A stretch of DNA of 64,000 nucleotides from Brassica napus (lineage: Eukaryota; Streptophyta; Magnoliopsida; Brassicales; Brassicaceae). Positions 47,677-59,454 of this stretch are shown here, one piece after another. Position 1 is the stretch's first letter, and each line of letters begins with the position of its first letter. The position numbers and the translations under genes are program-made. The notes under the pieces are model-generated. The model was not told where the DNA came from and did no database searches. It saw only the letters and a program-made list of their open reading frames with translations. The stretch is from contig NC_063438.1 in NCBI RefSeq assembly GCF_020379485.1, positions 3,968,001 through 4,032,000 on the forward strand, given 5' to 3'.

Positions 47677-48987
47677 TTTTAAAAAATAAAATTTTAAACA
47701 AAAATTAACAAAATTAATGAATTATTTTATTTATATTTTCATAAACAAAAATTGCATCTGTTTAAAAATGTATTAAATAATTATATATCATACAATTAAT
47801 AAAATGGATTCCAGAATATTTTTAAAATTTCATAAGAAAAGAGATGAAAATCATTAAAAACAAAATTACATAATATCTTATATAAATTTTATATTTAACA
47901 TAAATAAAATAAATATAATTATATATTTTTAAATACACTAAAATAAAAATGTTAAAACACTACTTATCAAAAGATGTTAAAACATGTTGATTTTGTAAAT
48001 TAGATTTTGTTAAAAATAATATTACTCTTTTAAAACATGGATCAAAATATTATTCTGTTAAATTACGATCGAGTCAATCATATTTTAATTGATGAAACGA
48101 GATATTTTAACATTCTCTAACATCTACATTAGTTTTTAGATGAACGAAATTAAACTTGTGATGTGAACTACATTACATTATTAAATTGAGGGATGTTGTC
48201 ATCCGTAACATATATTTCACGTAGTTACATATACATTAATTAAGTTTGTATGACTATCTATATGATGGTCAATACTTAATGTAGTCAGCAATCATTTTTC
48301 CAAAAATAAACTTTCATCCCATGTTCTCCCTCTAATCTCATTTTTATTTTTCATTTTCCATAGATTTGATACAAGATTTGGTTTCCACTAAAATTTACAA
48401 TCCTTACATATTATCTGAGTAAAAATTCTTGTTACGCGCTTATATAAACAAAAGCAAAAAATGAAGACATAACCAAAATAAAAGTAAAATTAAATTAGTC
48501 TTACTGTCTTGTTTATGATAAGATAACGTTTTATTTATTAACATGCATAACATATTTTAGTCAACTGTATTAAATTTAGGGTTACGGTTTTAGTGATAAC
48601 TTATTTATATGAACATAACAGTACCTTATATTAAAATATTAATATTTAAAAGAATTATAATTACTGGAAGTTTGCGTGATACAATCCTAATTAAGTTATT
48701 TTGAAGTTACAAGGAATTATTATGAGAAAGTATATGTCATCCGCGCCTTGCCTTTAATGTCATAACTATATAATTAAAAAACTGATAAGAGTTGACCAAA
48801 AACAGAAGAGAAAAAATAAATTTAATAAGATAATTCAAATGCGAGTTTGTACATCATATTTCTGGTCAGAGATAAAAAAAAAAAAGGTGAATTAATATGG
48901 CAGTCAATGAATTGATTAGTTGTTGACTCCGATTGATTATATATATACCGATCCATATCGATTAAGAAATAGAAGTAGAACTTAACA

Positions 48988-50730
48988 ATGGATACACGTC
49001 AAATGATCGTTATATTTTCTTCTTTGGTTCTCACGCAAATGACCCTAGGAAACATTGATGTTAGATTTTACGACTTCTACTTTGTTTTCCATTTCTTAGT
49101 ATTTGATTTTATAAGAATTTTTATTTGCATCAATTTTACAGGAGTTTGATTGTGTTGATATATACAAACAACCCGCTTTTCAACATCCATTGTTGAAACA
49201 CCACAAGATTCCGGTATGACAGTGACCTTGATTTAATCTTTTTTTTAACACTACCTTGATTTAATCAAATAAGAAATCAATTAGTGTAGACAATTTAGAA
49301 ATATTTTGACCTATATTTTTCTCTAAATTAATCTTGTTACCTTCTGTTATGTTTCAGGAAAAATTCATTTCAAATAAAAGTTTTGATAGAAAAAGTAAAT
49401 ATAAAACAACTGATCAAAGTTGTCCAAAAGGAACCGTGGCAATCTTAAGACAAAGAAGTGAAACTGAGAGTCTTCATCTCGACACAGACGATCATTTCGG
49501 CCACCATGTATATCCTTCTTTTTCTGCCTGTTTTATAGTTTATATTCATCCCTTATTTAAAAAAAAAATATTTAGTGTGTTATGAAACATGCAAGACGTG
49601 ACTTCTATATGTGATATATAATATATTATTGTACAGTTTGCGGTAATGGACACATATCCGGATGCGAGCATCTATCAAGGAGCACAAGCTGATATAAGTA
49701 TCCATAACCTAACTTTACAAAATAATCAATTAAGTAGAAGTCAAATTTGGTTAGAGAATGGACCTCCTGGAGAACTCAACAGCATACAAGTTGGCTGGGC
49801 GGTACGTCTTTATAAACCTCATACATAATACACATGTAATGGAATCAATACGGCACACATCTCATCACATAGTTTACGTAGGTGCATCCAAGATTGTATG
49901 GAGACAGTGCCACACGATTTACTATTTATTGGACTGTGAGTAAACTAATACTTTTTCTTAATTATGCTTGTAGATAACCATACTTTTTTTCTTTTTTACA
50001 TAATAATATTGTTAATATATTGTATGAATTTGCCTTTCATTTATCAGGCTGATGGCTATAAAACCACTGGATGCTATAATACAAATTGTCCTGGTTTTAT
50101 TATTGTAACTCGAAAACCCTCGATTGGAAGCATTTTTAAACTATCCTCCGTGTATGGTGGTGATAAAACAGTTATTTTCACACCACACGTTTATCAGGTA
50201 AACATTTATTTACAATATTCTATATGCATGTTATTTAACATTAGTTTTGGGAATGGGGAGTATATATTATATAGTTTCTATCAAATATTTCTTAACAAGG
50301 CCAGTTTTCAAAAAAAAAAAGAAGAAAATTCTTAACTGTTTTCTTCTTTGCTTCAATATTTATGTAGGACGTCTTTACTCCATGCTGGGCACTGAAAGTA
50401 GATGACGAAATGATTGGATATTGGCCCGGAGAGCTATTTACACACTTGAAAAATGGAGCTTCTCGGGTGCGTTTTGGAGGAAACACATATATATCTCCAG
50501 ATGGGATTAGTCCTCCAATGGGAAATGGTCATTTTCCGCTTAAAGACTATCAAAGGAGTTCGAGTTTTCTTCATGTGAAGCTTACGAATCATAGGTATCA
50601 GACAATCGAAGCTAAAACAATATTAAGGAATGCAGATTCTAGGTGTTTTAGACTAATGGACCGGCGTTACACCAAGGAGAACGGAAAGTCCTTTTCTTAT
50701 GGAGGAGCAGGTGGCAGATGCGGTATTTGA
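48988..50730 (+). CDS. DUF239/neprosin-domain secreted protein, copy 3
   Basis: Seven exons: 48988-49059, 49142-49213, 49358-49507, 49637-49801, 49882-49935, 50048-50197 and 50368-50730, giving 341 residues, nearly identical to copy 1. Visible changes are T-to-I and E-to-K in exon 3, R-to-Q in YRGAQ, N-to-K and N-to-S in exon 6, and G-to-C in the exon 7 stretch TPGWALKVDD. All splice sites and the stop are intact. The same two presumed catalytic glutamates are replaced (Q and K). Probably a secreted, catalytically altered neprosin-like protein of unknown role. Confidence 0.85.
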
Positions 50731-51963
50731 TGATTTTATATATGTACTGACCAAGACTATCAAATTTACAAAAGAAATACGAACTATTTTCAATACTACA
50801 AATCATTTTATTGTTACTAAATCACATTTATGTTTCACGTTTTAAATGAGAGAGTATCAATACAAAACAAACACGAGAATATTTAAGTTTTCCCTTTGTC
50901 CAGAAAACACTGCACTATACATATATATTAATATTATCCCGTCATCGAACCAGAATCAATCACAAAACCTACAAAGTTTACATTTACAATCTATGTCAAT
51001 GCTCCTTTGGTTTGTTCCCAGTTCCCTTCTTGATTACAGAAGAACCAAGCTTTAGTCTCGTTCTTTCACACAAAGTTTTGACATGTAAACATCATTAAAG
51101 CTGCTAAGACATAGAACAGAGGATAAGCTACTACAAACACATGGCAATGTTTCTCAAGGAAGAACTAAACAACTTGGTGATAAAAAAAATTAGAATTCTT
51201 TTACTTGGGGAAAGAAATCTGGGTCCATCTAAATTAATGAAATGAATTATGTTCATATAAATGTATATTCTCATTTGTAAAGTGACAAAACTAACACAAT
51301 AAATAGTAAAAAAACTCTCATCCTCATGTTTTCTCTCTACTTTCCATAGATTTGATACAAGTTTTGGTTTCCGCCCATTTTTACGGCTCTTATATATTAT
51401 CTGAGTAAAAGTACTTATTACGTCTTATAAAAACAAAAACAAAAGAAATTGAAGACAAAAACACACAAAAAAAAAACGCAGATAGTATGATAGAAATAAG
51501 AATGAAAGGAACGAAAAATATAATAATAGAAGACTTGTTCCTTATTATTCCATCCCGGATTTGATAAGAAATAGTTAATTTTTCTGTATTTCCTTAAACT
51601 AAAAGGAATGAAAAGAAACACTAAAGAAAAAATATTCTTTATAAATAGTATCAAATCTAAGAAATGAAGAAGACTTGACCATTTCCATTCATTCTTTTGA
51701 TCACTATTTGGACCTTAAACTAGTGTTATCCATTTATTGATAATTACAGAAACGGATAAGAGCTGACTAAAAAAAATTTCAACAAATCTAGTAAGAAAAT
51801 GTAAATATGAGTTTGTAATACATCACACTTCTGGTAAAAGATAAAACGCGAATTAATATGGGGATCAATGAATTGATTAGTTGTTCACTCCGATTGATTA
51901 TAGGGCCCCTTGATTATATATAACGATCAATTTCGATAGAGAAACAGAAGTAAAAATTTAACA
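50731..51963. other. Spacer between DUF239 copies 3 and 4
   Basis: Aligns with 39316-40471. It keeps about 45 bases near 51350-51400 (TTTGATACAAGTTTTGGTTT) that are lost from the corresponding places before copies 2 and 5 but retained before copy 1 (36789). Confidence 0.6.
51894..51918. other. 9-bp duplication around GGGCCCC
   Basis: TTGATTATA-GGGCCCC-TTGATTATA, where copy 2's promoter has a single TTGATTATA. It looks like the scar of an element that made a 9-bp target duplication and then left, 46 bases before the copy 4 start. Confidence 0.6.
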
Positions 51964-53637
51964 ATGGATACATGCCAAATGCTCGTTATATTTTCTTATG
52001 TGGTTCTCACGCATATGACCCTAGGAAATATTGATGTTAGAGTTTACGACTTCTACTTTGTTTTCCATTTCTTAGTATTTGATCTTTAATTTTTTTTTTT
52101 GTATTCATCAATTTTACAGGAATTTGATTGTGTTGATATATACAAACAACCCGCTTTTCAACATCCACTGTTGAAACACCACAAGATTCCGGTATGATAG
52201 TGACCTTGATTTAATCAAATATGAAATAAATGGGACAAGTTAGAAATATTTTGACCTTTATTTTTCTCTTAATTTATCTTGTTATTTTTTTGCTCTGTTT
52301 CAGGAAAAATTCACTTCAAATGAAAGTTTTGATAGAAAAAATAAATATAAAACAAATGATCAAAGTTGTCCAAAAGGAACCGTGGAAATCTTAAGACAAA
52401 GAAGTGAAACTGAGAGCCTTCATCTCGACACAGTCGATCAATTCGGCCACCATGTATATCCTTCTCTTCTTTATATATATAGATATTCATCCCTTTTTCT
52501 GAAAATTAGTATATATTCATTCCTTATAAAAAAATAATACTGTATAATTCAAACTATTCAGTGTGTTATGAAACTTGCAAGACGTGACTTTTATACATTA
52601 TTGTACAGTTTGCGGCAATGGACGCATTTGCGGATGAAAGCAACTATCGAGGAGCACAAGCAGATATAAGTATTCATAACCTAACTTTACAAAATAACCA
52701 ATACAGTAAAAGTCAAATTTGGTTAGAGAATGGACCTCCTGGCGAACTTGGCTGGGCAGTACGTCTTTATAAACCTTATACATAATACACATGCAAATGG
52801 ACCCAATACGGCACACCTAATCACATATTTTGCGTAGGTGCATCCAAGAGTGTACGGAGACAGTGCCACCCGATTGACTATATATTGGACCGTGAGTAAA
52901 CTACTACTTTTCTTAGTTATGTTTGTATCTAACCCTACTTTTTATTCTTCTTACATAATACTAATACGAATAATATATTGTATCAATATGTCTTTCATTT
53001 ATTAGGGAGATGGCTATAAAACTGGATGCTATAATACAGAATGTCCTGGATTTATTATTATTACTCGAAAACCCTCGGTTGGAAGCATTTTTAAACAATC
53101 CTCTGTGTATGGTGACAAGCCAGTAACTTTCACACCACAAGTTGTTCAGGTAAACATTTATTGACAATCTTCTATACGCATCTTATTTGATATAAGTTTT
53201 GGGAATGGGAGTATACAGTGTATATAGTTTCTACCAAGTATTTCTTAACTGTTTTTCTTTTTGCTTCAATATTTTATGTAGGGCTTTGGAAACTGGGCAC
53301 TGACAATAGACGACGAAATAATTGGATATTGGCCCGGAGAGCTATTTACACACTTGAACAAAGGAGCTTCTCGGGTGCGTTTTGGAGGAAACACATTTAT
53401 ATCTCCAGATGGGATTAGTCCTCCAATGGGAAATGGTTATTTTCCGATCGATGACTATTCAAGGTGTTCGAATTTTTTCATGTGAAACTTACGAATGATA
53501 AGTATCAGAGCATCGAAGCTGAACCAACAATAGGGATTGCAGATTCTTATTGTTTTAAGCTAATAGATCGGGATTACACCAATGAGACTGGAAAGTCCTT
53601 TTCTTTTGGAGGACCAGGTGGAAGTTGTGGTGTTTGA
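51964..53637 (+). pseudogene. DUF239 copy 4, frameshifted in last exon
   Basis: Exons 51964-52035, 52120-52191, 52304-52453, 52609-52758, 52838-52891, 53006-53149 and from 53282 all join in phase. Exon 4 lacks 15 bases (NSIQV in relatives) without breaking frame, so the motif before GWA is gone. In exon 7 one base is missing near 53470-53480 compared with copy 5. The frame then reads CSNFFM and stops at TGA (53483-53485). The remaining sequence to 53637 still encodes the family C-terminus (DYTNETGKSFSFGGPGGSCG) in the shifted frame. The product would lack about the last 55 residues. Confidence 0.85.
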
Positions 53638-53734
53638 TTATATTATATATGTTCTGACCAAGACTATCAAACTTACAAAAGAAATATGAACTATTTTCAA
53701 TACTTCAAATCACTTCTATGTTTCATGTTTTAAA

Positions 53735-56636
53735 TGAGAGTCAATACAAAACAAACATGAGATATTGAAGTTACAGATATAATTGCATTTAAAAGAAGAA
53801 AGAAGCATCACAAATGAAACATAGATAACAAAAGAGAAAATGACAGAACAATCTTATTTAGTTTTCCTTTTGTCTAGAAAACACTCTGCGCTAACTGTAT
53901 ATTAAGTATTAACGTTATGCAGTCATCAAATCAGAATCAAACAAAAAAAACAAAGTATAAAGTTTAAATTAACAATTTTATGTTGCTGCTCCTTTGGTTT
54001 GTTCACATTTCCTATCAAAACTTCTTGAATACAAAAGAACCAAGCTTAAGTTTCCCATTGGAATGTTCCGGTACAGATATGAAACGACATTGAAGCATAA
54101 TAATATTTTTGGTGTCAAAGGAAATGATATTTAGTAACTGATTTTTTTAAACAAATTGGTCAAGAATGACATTGGCTTTTGCAGAATGTAAAACCATATA
54201 AACTTTAAACACGAAAATGTAGAGTTATGACTATATTTCTCTCTGGAAAATCAAATAAAATATAAAACTACACGAAAATATATAAACAAAACAACCAAAC
54301 ATTAAAAACAATAAATTAACAAAATGGTCAAAACTGAAAATTTAAAATCCAAAAATATAAATTAGTCTTCTATCAATTTTATGTAATTAAAAGAACAATT
54401 TTAAGGTATAGTATTCAAAAGTCAAAGCTATAACTATTTAAAAGTTGAAGCTACAAACTATTGAAAATGTTCACACGAAATTTATAACCATCAATCATAA
54501 TATGCAAAATCCCTATTTTAATTTATTAATTTTTTAAATGTCAAGAAATCCTGAAATGATTAGAAATGGAAATAAATATAAAATAACGTAAACTCACAAA
54601 AAAATAATTCTTGCTATCCATACAAAATATTTGGAACTCCTACATAAAAATAACTAAAATATTTCTTAAAACTATTTTTGTCTTTTAAATCCAGTTTTCA
54701 AAGAATTAATTAAAAATATATTAAAAATAAAAAATAAAGTTGAGGTTATATGACATGAGAAATTTCACACATAACTAAAAAATAAAATTATGCCAAATCA
54801 GCATTTAATTTTATTAAATTTTCCAAAAATATTTATTTCAAAAAAAAAGTAATATCAAACAAGGTAAACTAAAAAAAGAAATTAATATAAATAAGACAGA
54901 ATAACAAACTATAAATCTTTAAAAGAAATTAAATTGATTTATATACTAAATATTTGGAAAATGAACATAAAATATGTCTTAAAATGCAGGATTTTATATA
55001 ATGCAAGACTTTGAAAGAATATCACTATATGAACATAAATTATCTAACAATTAACTTTACATGTGTGCTAACTCATTAAAAAGTAACATTAAAATAGTTT
55101 AACAAAACATAAATATTATGTCCAAAATTTTTCTTATATGATAGGTGATACAAGAATCACATCTTTAAAACATCAATAAAAATATTAAATTAACAAAACT
55201 AAAAAGTAAAAAAAAAAAATAGAAAGTAATTTATGTCTTCAGAAATGTAAATCTAAAGAATCATATTTATACAATTAAAATACAAAAAAAAACATATATC
55301 CTTCTAAAATTTTAACTTAACTCTTTGGAAATTTAATATCAAACATAAATTCTTCGAAAAAATGTATCCTACAGTATGTCTAAATATAAAAATTATATAT
55401 ATCAAAATAAAATAATTAATTAATATCGAAATAGCTAACCTAATAACAAATTAAAAGAAAATTCCAAGACTCACAATAGTCACTACAATTATTTAGTGAT
55501 GACATTCAACCATATTAATGCTCCAACTACGTTTCAGAGTTTGATGGACTCGGTATTAAAACCTTATATGCGTCACTTTGATGCATAACTCATCACCATA
55601 AACATGTGAAACATCTAAAATGCGACTTTGAAATGATGAGGCAGAATGTTTGGATGCTAAGAGAAGTAAGTATCTTTTTGCTACGGAGAGTGTAGAGTAT
55701 TGAGGGCATTATATATATTCTGAGGAGTATCCACATACTCAATGAAAGTTAAAGCAATTGCTTATTGGCATATATAATTATATTATTCTCAAGGACTACA
55801 TAGATCTAATATCATATTTCTCTGAAAATTCAATACAAAAATGTTTAACTAACAAAAAAAGGAACATAGATTATGTCTTATAAAACTGTAAAAAGTTCCA
55901 AAGATTTTGACAACCTAAAAGCCATAATTCTTGACAAACTTATTTGTAATAGTTAGGGATAGAAAATGTCCAGTTAGGGATAATTACCTGGCTTTTAAAT
56001 AAATATGAAAAGTTGAAAGATACATAATAGCTAAAAGATTGATGTTCAGTCGTTTAAAATGTCAAACCATTCTTAATTAAATTATAATTTTACGCAAATA
56101 TAATATTTCTAAGACGTGTTGGAAAATTTAGTATTTTTATAAATTAGTTATTAGTTAAGAAAATATCTCACATTTCCAGTAACTTCTAAAAACAAAATCA
56201 TGTTTGAAAATACTATCTCTTTTCAAACTCTAAAATACTATTTTAGCATTGTTTTCACAATTATCATACTGATAGATACATTTAGAAAAGGAAGTAAAAT
56301 GATGACTTCGTAATTCTAAACATATTATGAAAATATAAATACAATATTTAATGAAGTGTAAGCTCTGACAAACATAAATTCAACCACAATATTTTTTTTT
56401 TGCTAAACTTTCCACCACAATTTTCAAATTTTGTGCCTCGCATTATGCCGAATGTAAAATCAGGTTAGGTTCTTAAAATTTATGTATTTGATTGTCATTT
56501 AGTCAAACAATAAAATGATAAAGACCAGTAGAAGAACAGAAAGCATAGTTAAAGTTAGAAAAAGTATAATTCAAAAACATAATTTTTTTATTTATTTAAA
56601 TAATTATTATATATATATAACAAAGGTATATAAGTC
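53735..56636. repeat. 2.9-kb non-coding block of unit B
   Basis: Counterpart of 41340-44262. No gene or element boundary found apart from the shared micro-insertion near 56393. Homology ends at about 56636; in unit A the CC-NLR fragment follows at this point. Confidence 0.75.
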
Positions 56637-57634
56637 TTTAGGCAGTTCTCTCAAATAGTCATTTTTAAGTTTTTGTCACAAAAATAGCCCACAAGAAAAA
56701 ACATGACCAAAATAGTTTTTTTTTATTTGAAATTTTTAATATTTATTATTTATTTTTAAAAATTTGAAACCATATCCCCAAAACTCTATCTCTTAACTCT
56801 AAACTCTAAGTCTAGATTAGTTAAACCTAAGATAAAGTTTTATTTTTACCCTTTAATAAAACTTATTTTGGTCATTTTCTTCATTGAATATTATTTTTGT
56901 GACAAAAACTAAAAAGAATTATACTAGGGAATTTCTCAAAATCTTTTACCATTTAATAAAAAATGTATTTTTCAAAATATCTTTTTATTTATGGTAAACA
57001 TGAATAATGGTACCAAGAAAATGATAAACATGAAAATTCCCGCATTAAACTATATGTGTCATAATAATCAACATAACTAGAGACAATTTGCAAGTAATTA
57101 ACAATTATGCTTGAAAATTCTATTTCATCAATAAACATCACCTAAATGAAAAGTTAAACATTCTAGATAAAAGAAACCTAGAAAAAAGCCAAATCAATGC
57201 AACAAAAATGAAGTTAATAAAATAAAATATTATATTTTACATACGTATAATTCATATTATGTTGTAACCTATTAGATTTTGTTTTAGTAAAGTTAATATT
57301 GCACCGTCAAACATATAAAAAATCGTTTCAATCCTAAAACCACATTTAACAACCGATTTCAAATTGATGACATAAACTTAGAAAGATATCTGTAAGTGTC
57401 TTGAGAACTTTTCTTACTATACATTTATGAGTCCGTTTTTTATTAATGATACACTTTTGATTTGTAAAAAAAAATTAGATGATTCAAGCCACATACCCAA
57501 ATAAAACAATAGCTCTAAATTGACTATACTAAATATAAAATTAAATATAATATAAATGCAACAATTTATATATAAGTAAAAATGGTAAATATTTCAAAAT
57601 ACACAATCCGCGCGAAGTGGAGAAAAGTCTCTAG
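56637..57634 (+). mobile_element. Helitron-like remnant with 3' terminus
   Basis: The 3' end reads CCGCGCGAAGTGGAGAAAAG then TCTCTAG followed by T, a Helitron terminus with a weakened hairpin. The 5' end is not certain; the start given is simply where unit B homology stops. Confidence 0.5.
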
Positions 57635-58820
57635 TATATTTAATAATAACTAAGTTAGTTGGAGGAGAAATAATAGGAAATTAAATTAATGTATTAGTCC
57701 AACCTAGATTATTTGCAAGTAGATAAAACGTTATTATATCTTAATAGTATTGATGATTATATGTCCATATTTCTTTTACAATCCTTTTGAAGCAGATCAA
57801 TATTGACTTTATTATTATTATTGATATTTTTTTTATCACGAAAATGCCTTTATTATTGATATTGATTGATGACAATAACCAAATGCTTTTATTATTGATT
57901 GATAAAATATAATTAAAAAAAAGGAATAAGAAAACAAATAAAGAGTGCATTGATAATATGCTCCAAATCTCAAATTTTGGTTTCCACGTTTTAGATTTTG
58001 GATTCCAAAGAAAATTACTTTTCGCACATCAATCTGGATTCCCAAAATCTTCTACTTCATGATGTAACTTGTTATTTTTCATCCATACCAAAAAACTTAG
58101 ATTTATCTTAGATCATCAAAGAGATTGACAAAATGTTCTCCGGTCTGAAAAATAATTTTTTTATTGTGGATCCCTGAAACATATTTGAAACCATAATAAG
58201 ATTTTGAAGATAGTATAATTAAAGTAGACTATAAAAAAATATGTAAAAGTCACGTACATGAACACATATGAAATATGTTTTTTATGCTCTGAAGATGTCT
58301 CATTATGTCATGTGCCTAACTCCTTCCGAAAATAATATGATGAATTGGTTAAAAGAATTCAATGCGGTGTTGAAACGTGAATTTTCCTTTTCATGAGTGA
58401 ACTTTCCTTTTCATGAGTTGGCCATGTGTATTGCAATGACTTCATAAAACAGGGTGCATGAACCACTTTGGCAATTTTTAATTGTTTTGTCTCTCTGGAT
58501 AGGTTTTATTTTCGTGAGATTCGTGAGACATGCGATGTTCGTGAGATTTGTGAGACATGCGCTTATATAAGATGTAATAACAAGTTGATATTAGGGTTGT
58601 TTTGGTACGATGGTTTATTAATAGATTTAAATGGTTCAATTATATAATAATGTCACCAATTTATAGTTAGAGTAAAAACCGGATACATATATAAGGTGAA
58701 ATATTTGTCACGGGCTGTTATAATATACAAGGAAAGATCAAAAAAAATAATAAAAAGAAAGGGTGCAGTAACATTTCATAGATAGATTTTTTTGGACTAT
58801 TTTTCTTTTATTAGTATAGA
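57635..58820. other. Spacer ending in a Helitron 5' terminus
   Basis: No gene. It holds a micro-insertion (57829-57850, flanked by TATTATTGATATT) and a 27-bp tandem repeat at 58511-58563 (TTCGTGAGATTCGTGAGACA and onward). The last bases, read on the minus strand, are TCTATACTAATAAAAG, a Helitron 5' end, directly followed by T at 58821. Confidence 0.5.
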
Positions 58821-59454
58821 TTATGTTCATATAAATGTATATTCTCATTTGTAAAATGACAAAATTAACACAATAAATAGTAAAAAAAACTCTCATCCTC
58901 ATGTTTTCTCTCTACTTTCCATAGATTTGAGTAAAAGTACTTATTAAGTCAAAACAAAAACAAAAGAAAATGAAGACAAAACACAAAAAAAAATACGTAG
59001 ATAGTATGATAGGAGGAATAAGAATGAAAGTAACGAAAAAAGTAAAATAATAGAAAACTTGTTCTTTATTATTCCATCCCGGATTTGATAAGAAATAGTT
59101 TTATTCTGTGCTTCCTTAAACTAAAAGGAATGAGAAGAAACATTAAAGAAAAAATTCTTTATAAATAGTTTCAAATCTAAGAAATGAAAGACTTGACCAT
59201 TCCATTCATTCTTATGATCTGGACCTTAAACTAGTGTTATCCATTTACTGATAATTACGGAAACGGATAAGAGTTGACCAAAAAAAATTTCAACAAATCT
59301 AGTAAGAAAATCTAAATAAGAGTTTGTACATCATACTTCTGGTAAGAGATAAAAGGTGAATTAATATGGATATCAACGAATTGATTAGTTGTTGACTCCG
59401 ATTGATTATATATAGCGATAAATATTGAGGGAGAAATAGAAGTACAATTTTAAA

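Larger units (their letters stand above)
45896..48301. mobile_element. Mutator-like element, unit B copy
   Basis: Same element and same 9-bp duplication AAAAATAAA (45887-45895 and 48302-48310). This copy keeps the likely original first bases GGAAAAATG, which match the inverted right end; unit A has a G-to-A change there. Confidence 0.85.

Noticed and set aside
47454..47708. 84-codon plus-strand frame in the MULE (also 35889-36143)
   Set aside because: Antisense shadow of the LINE zinc-binding domain.
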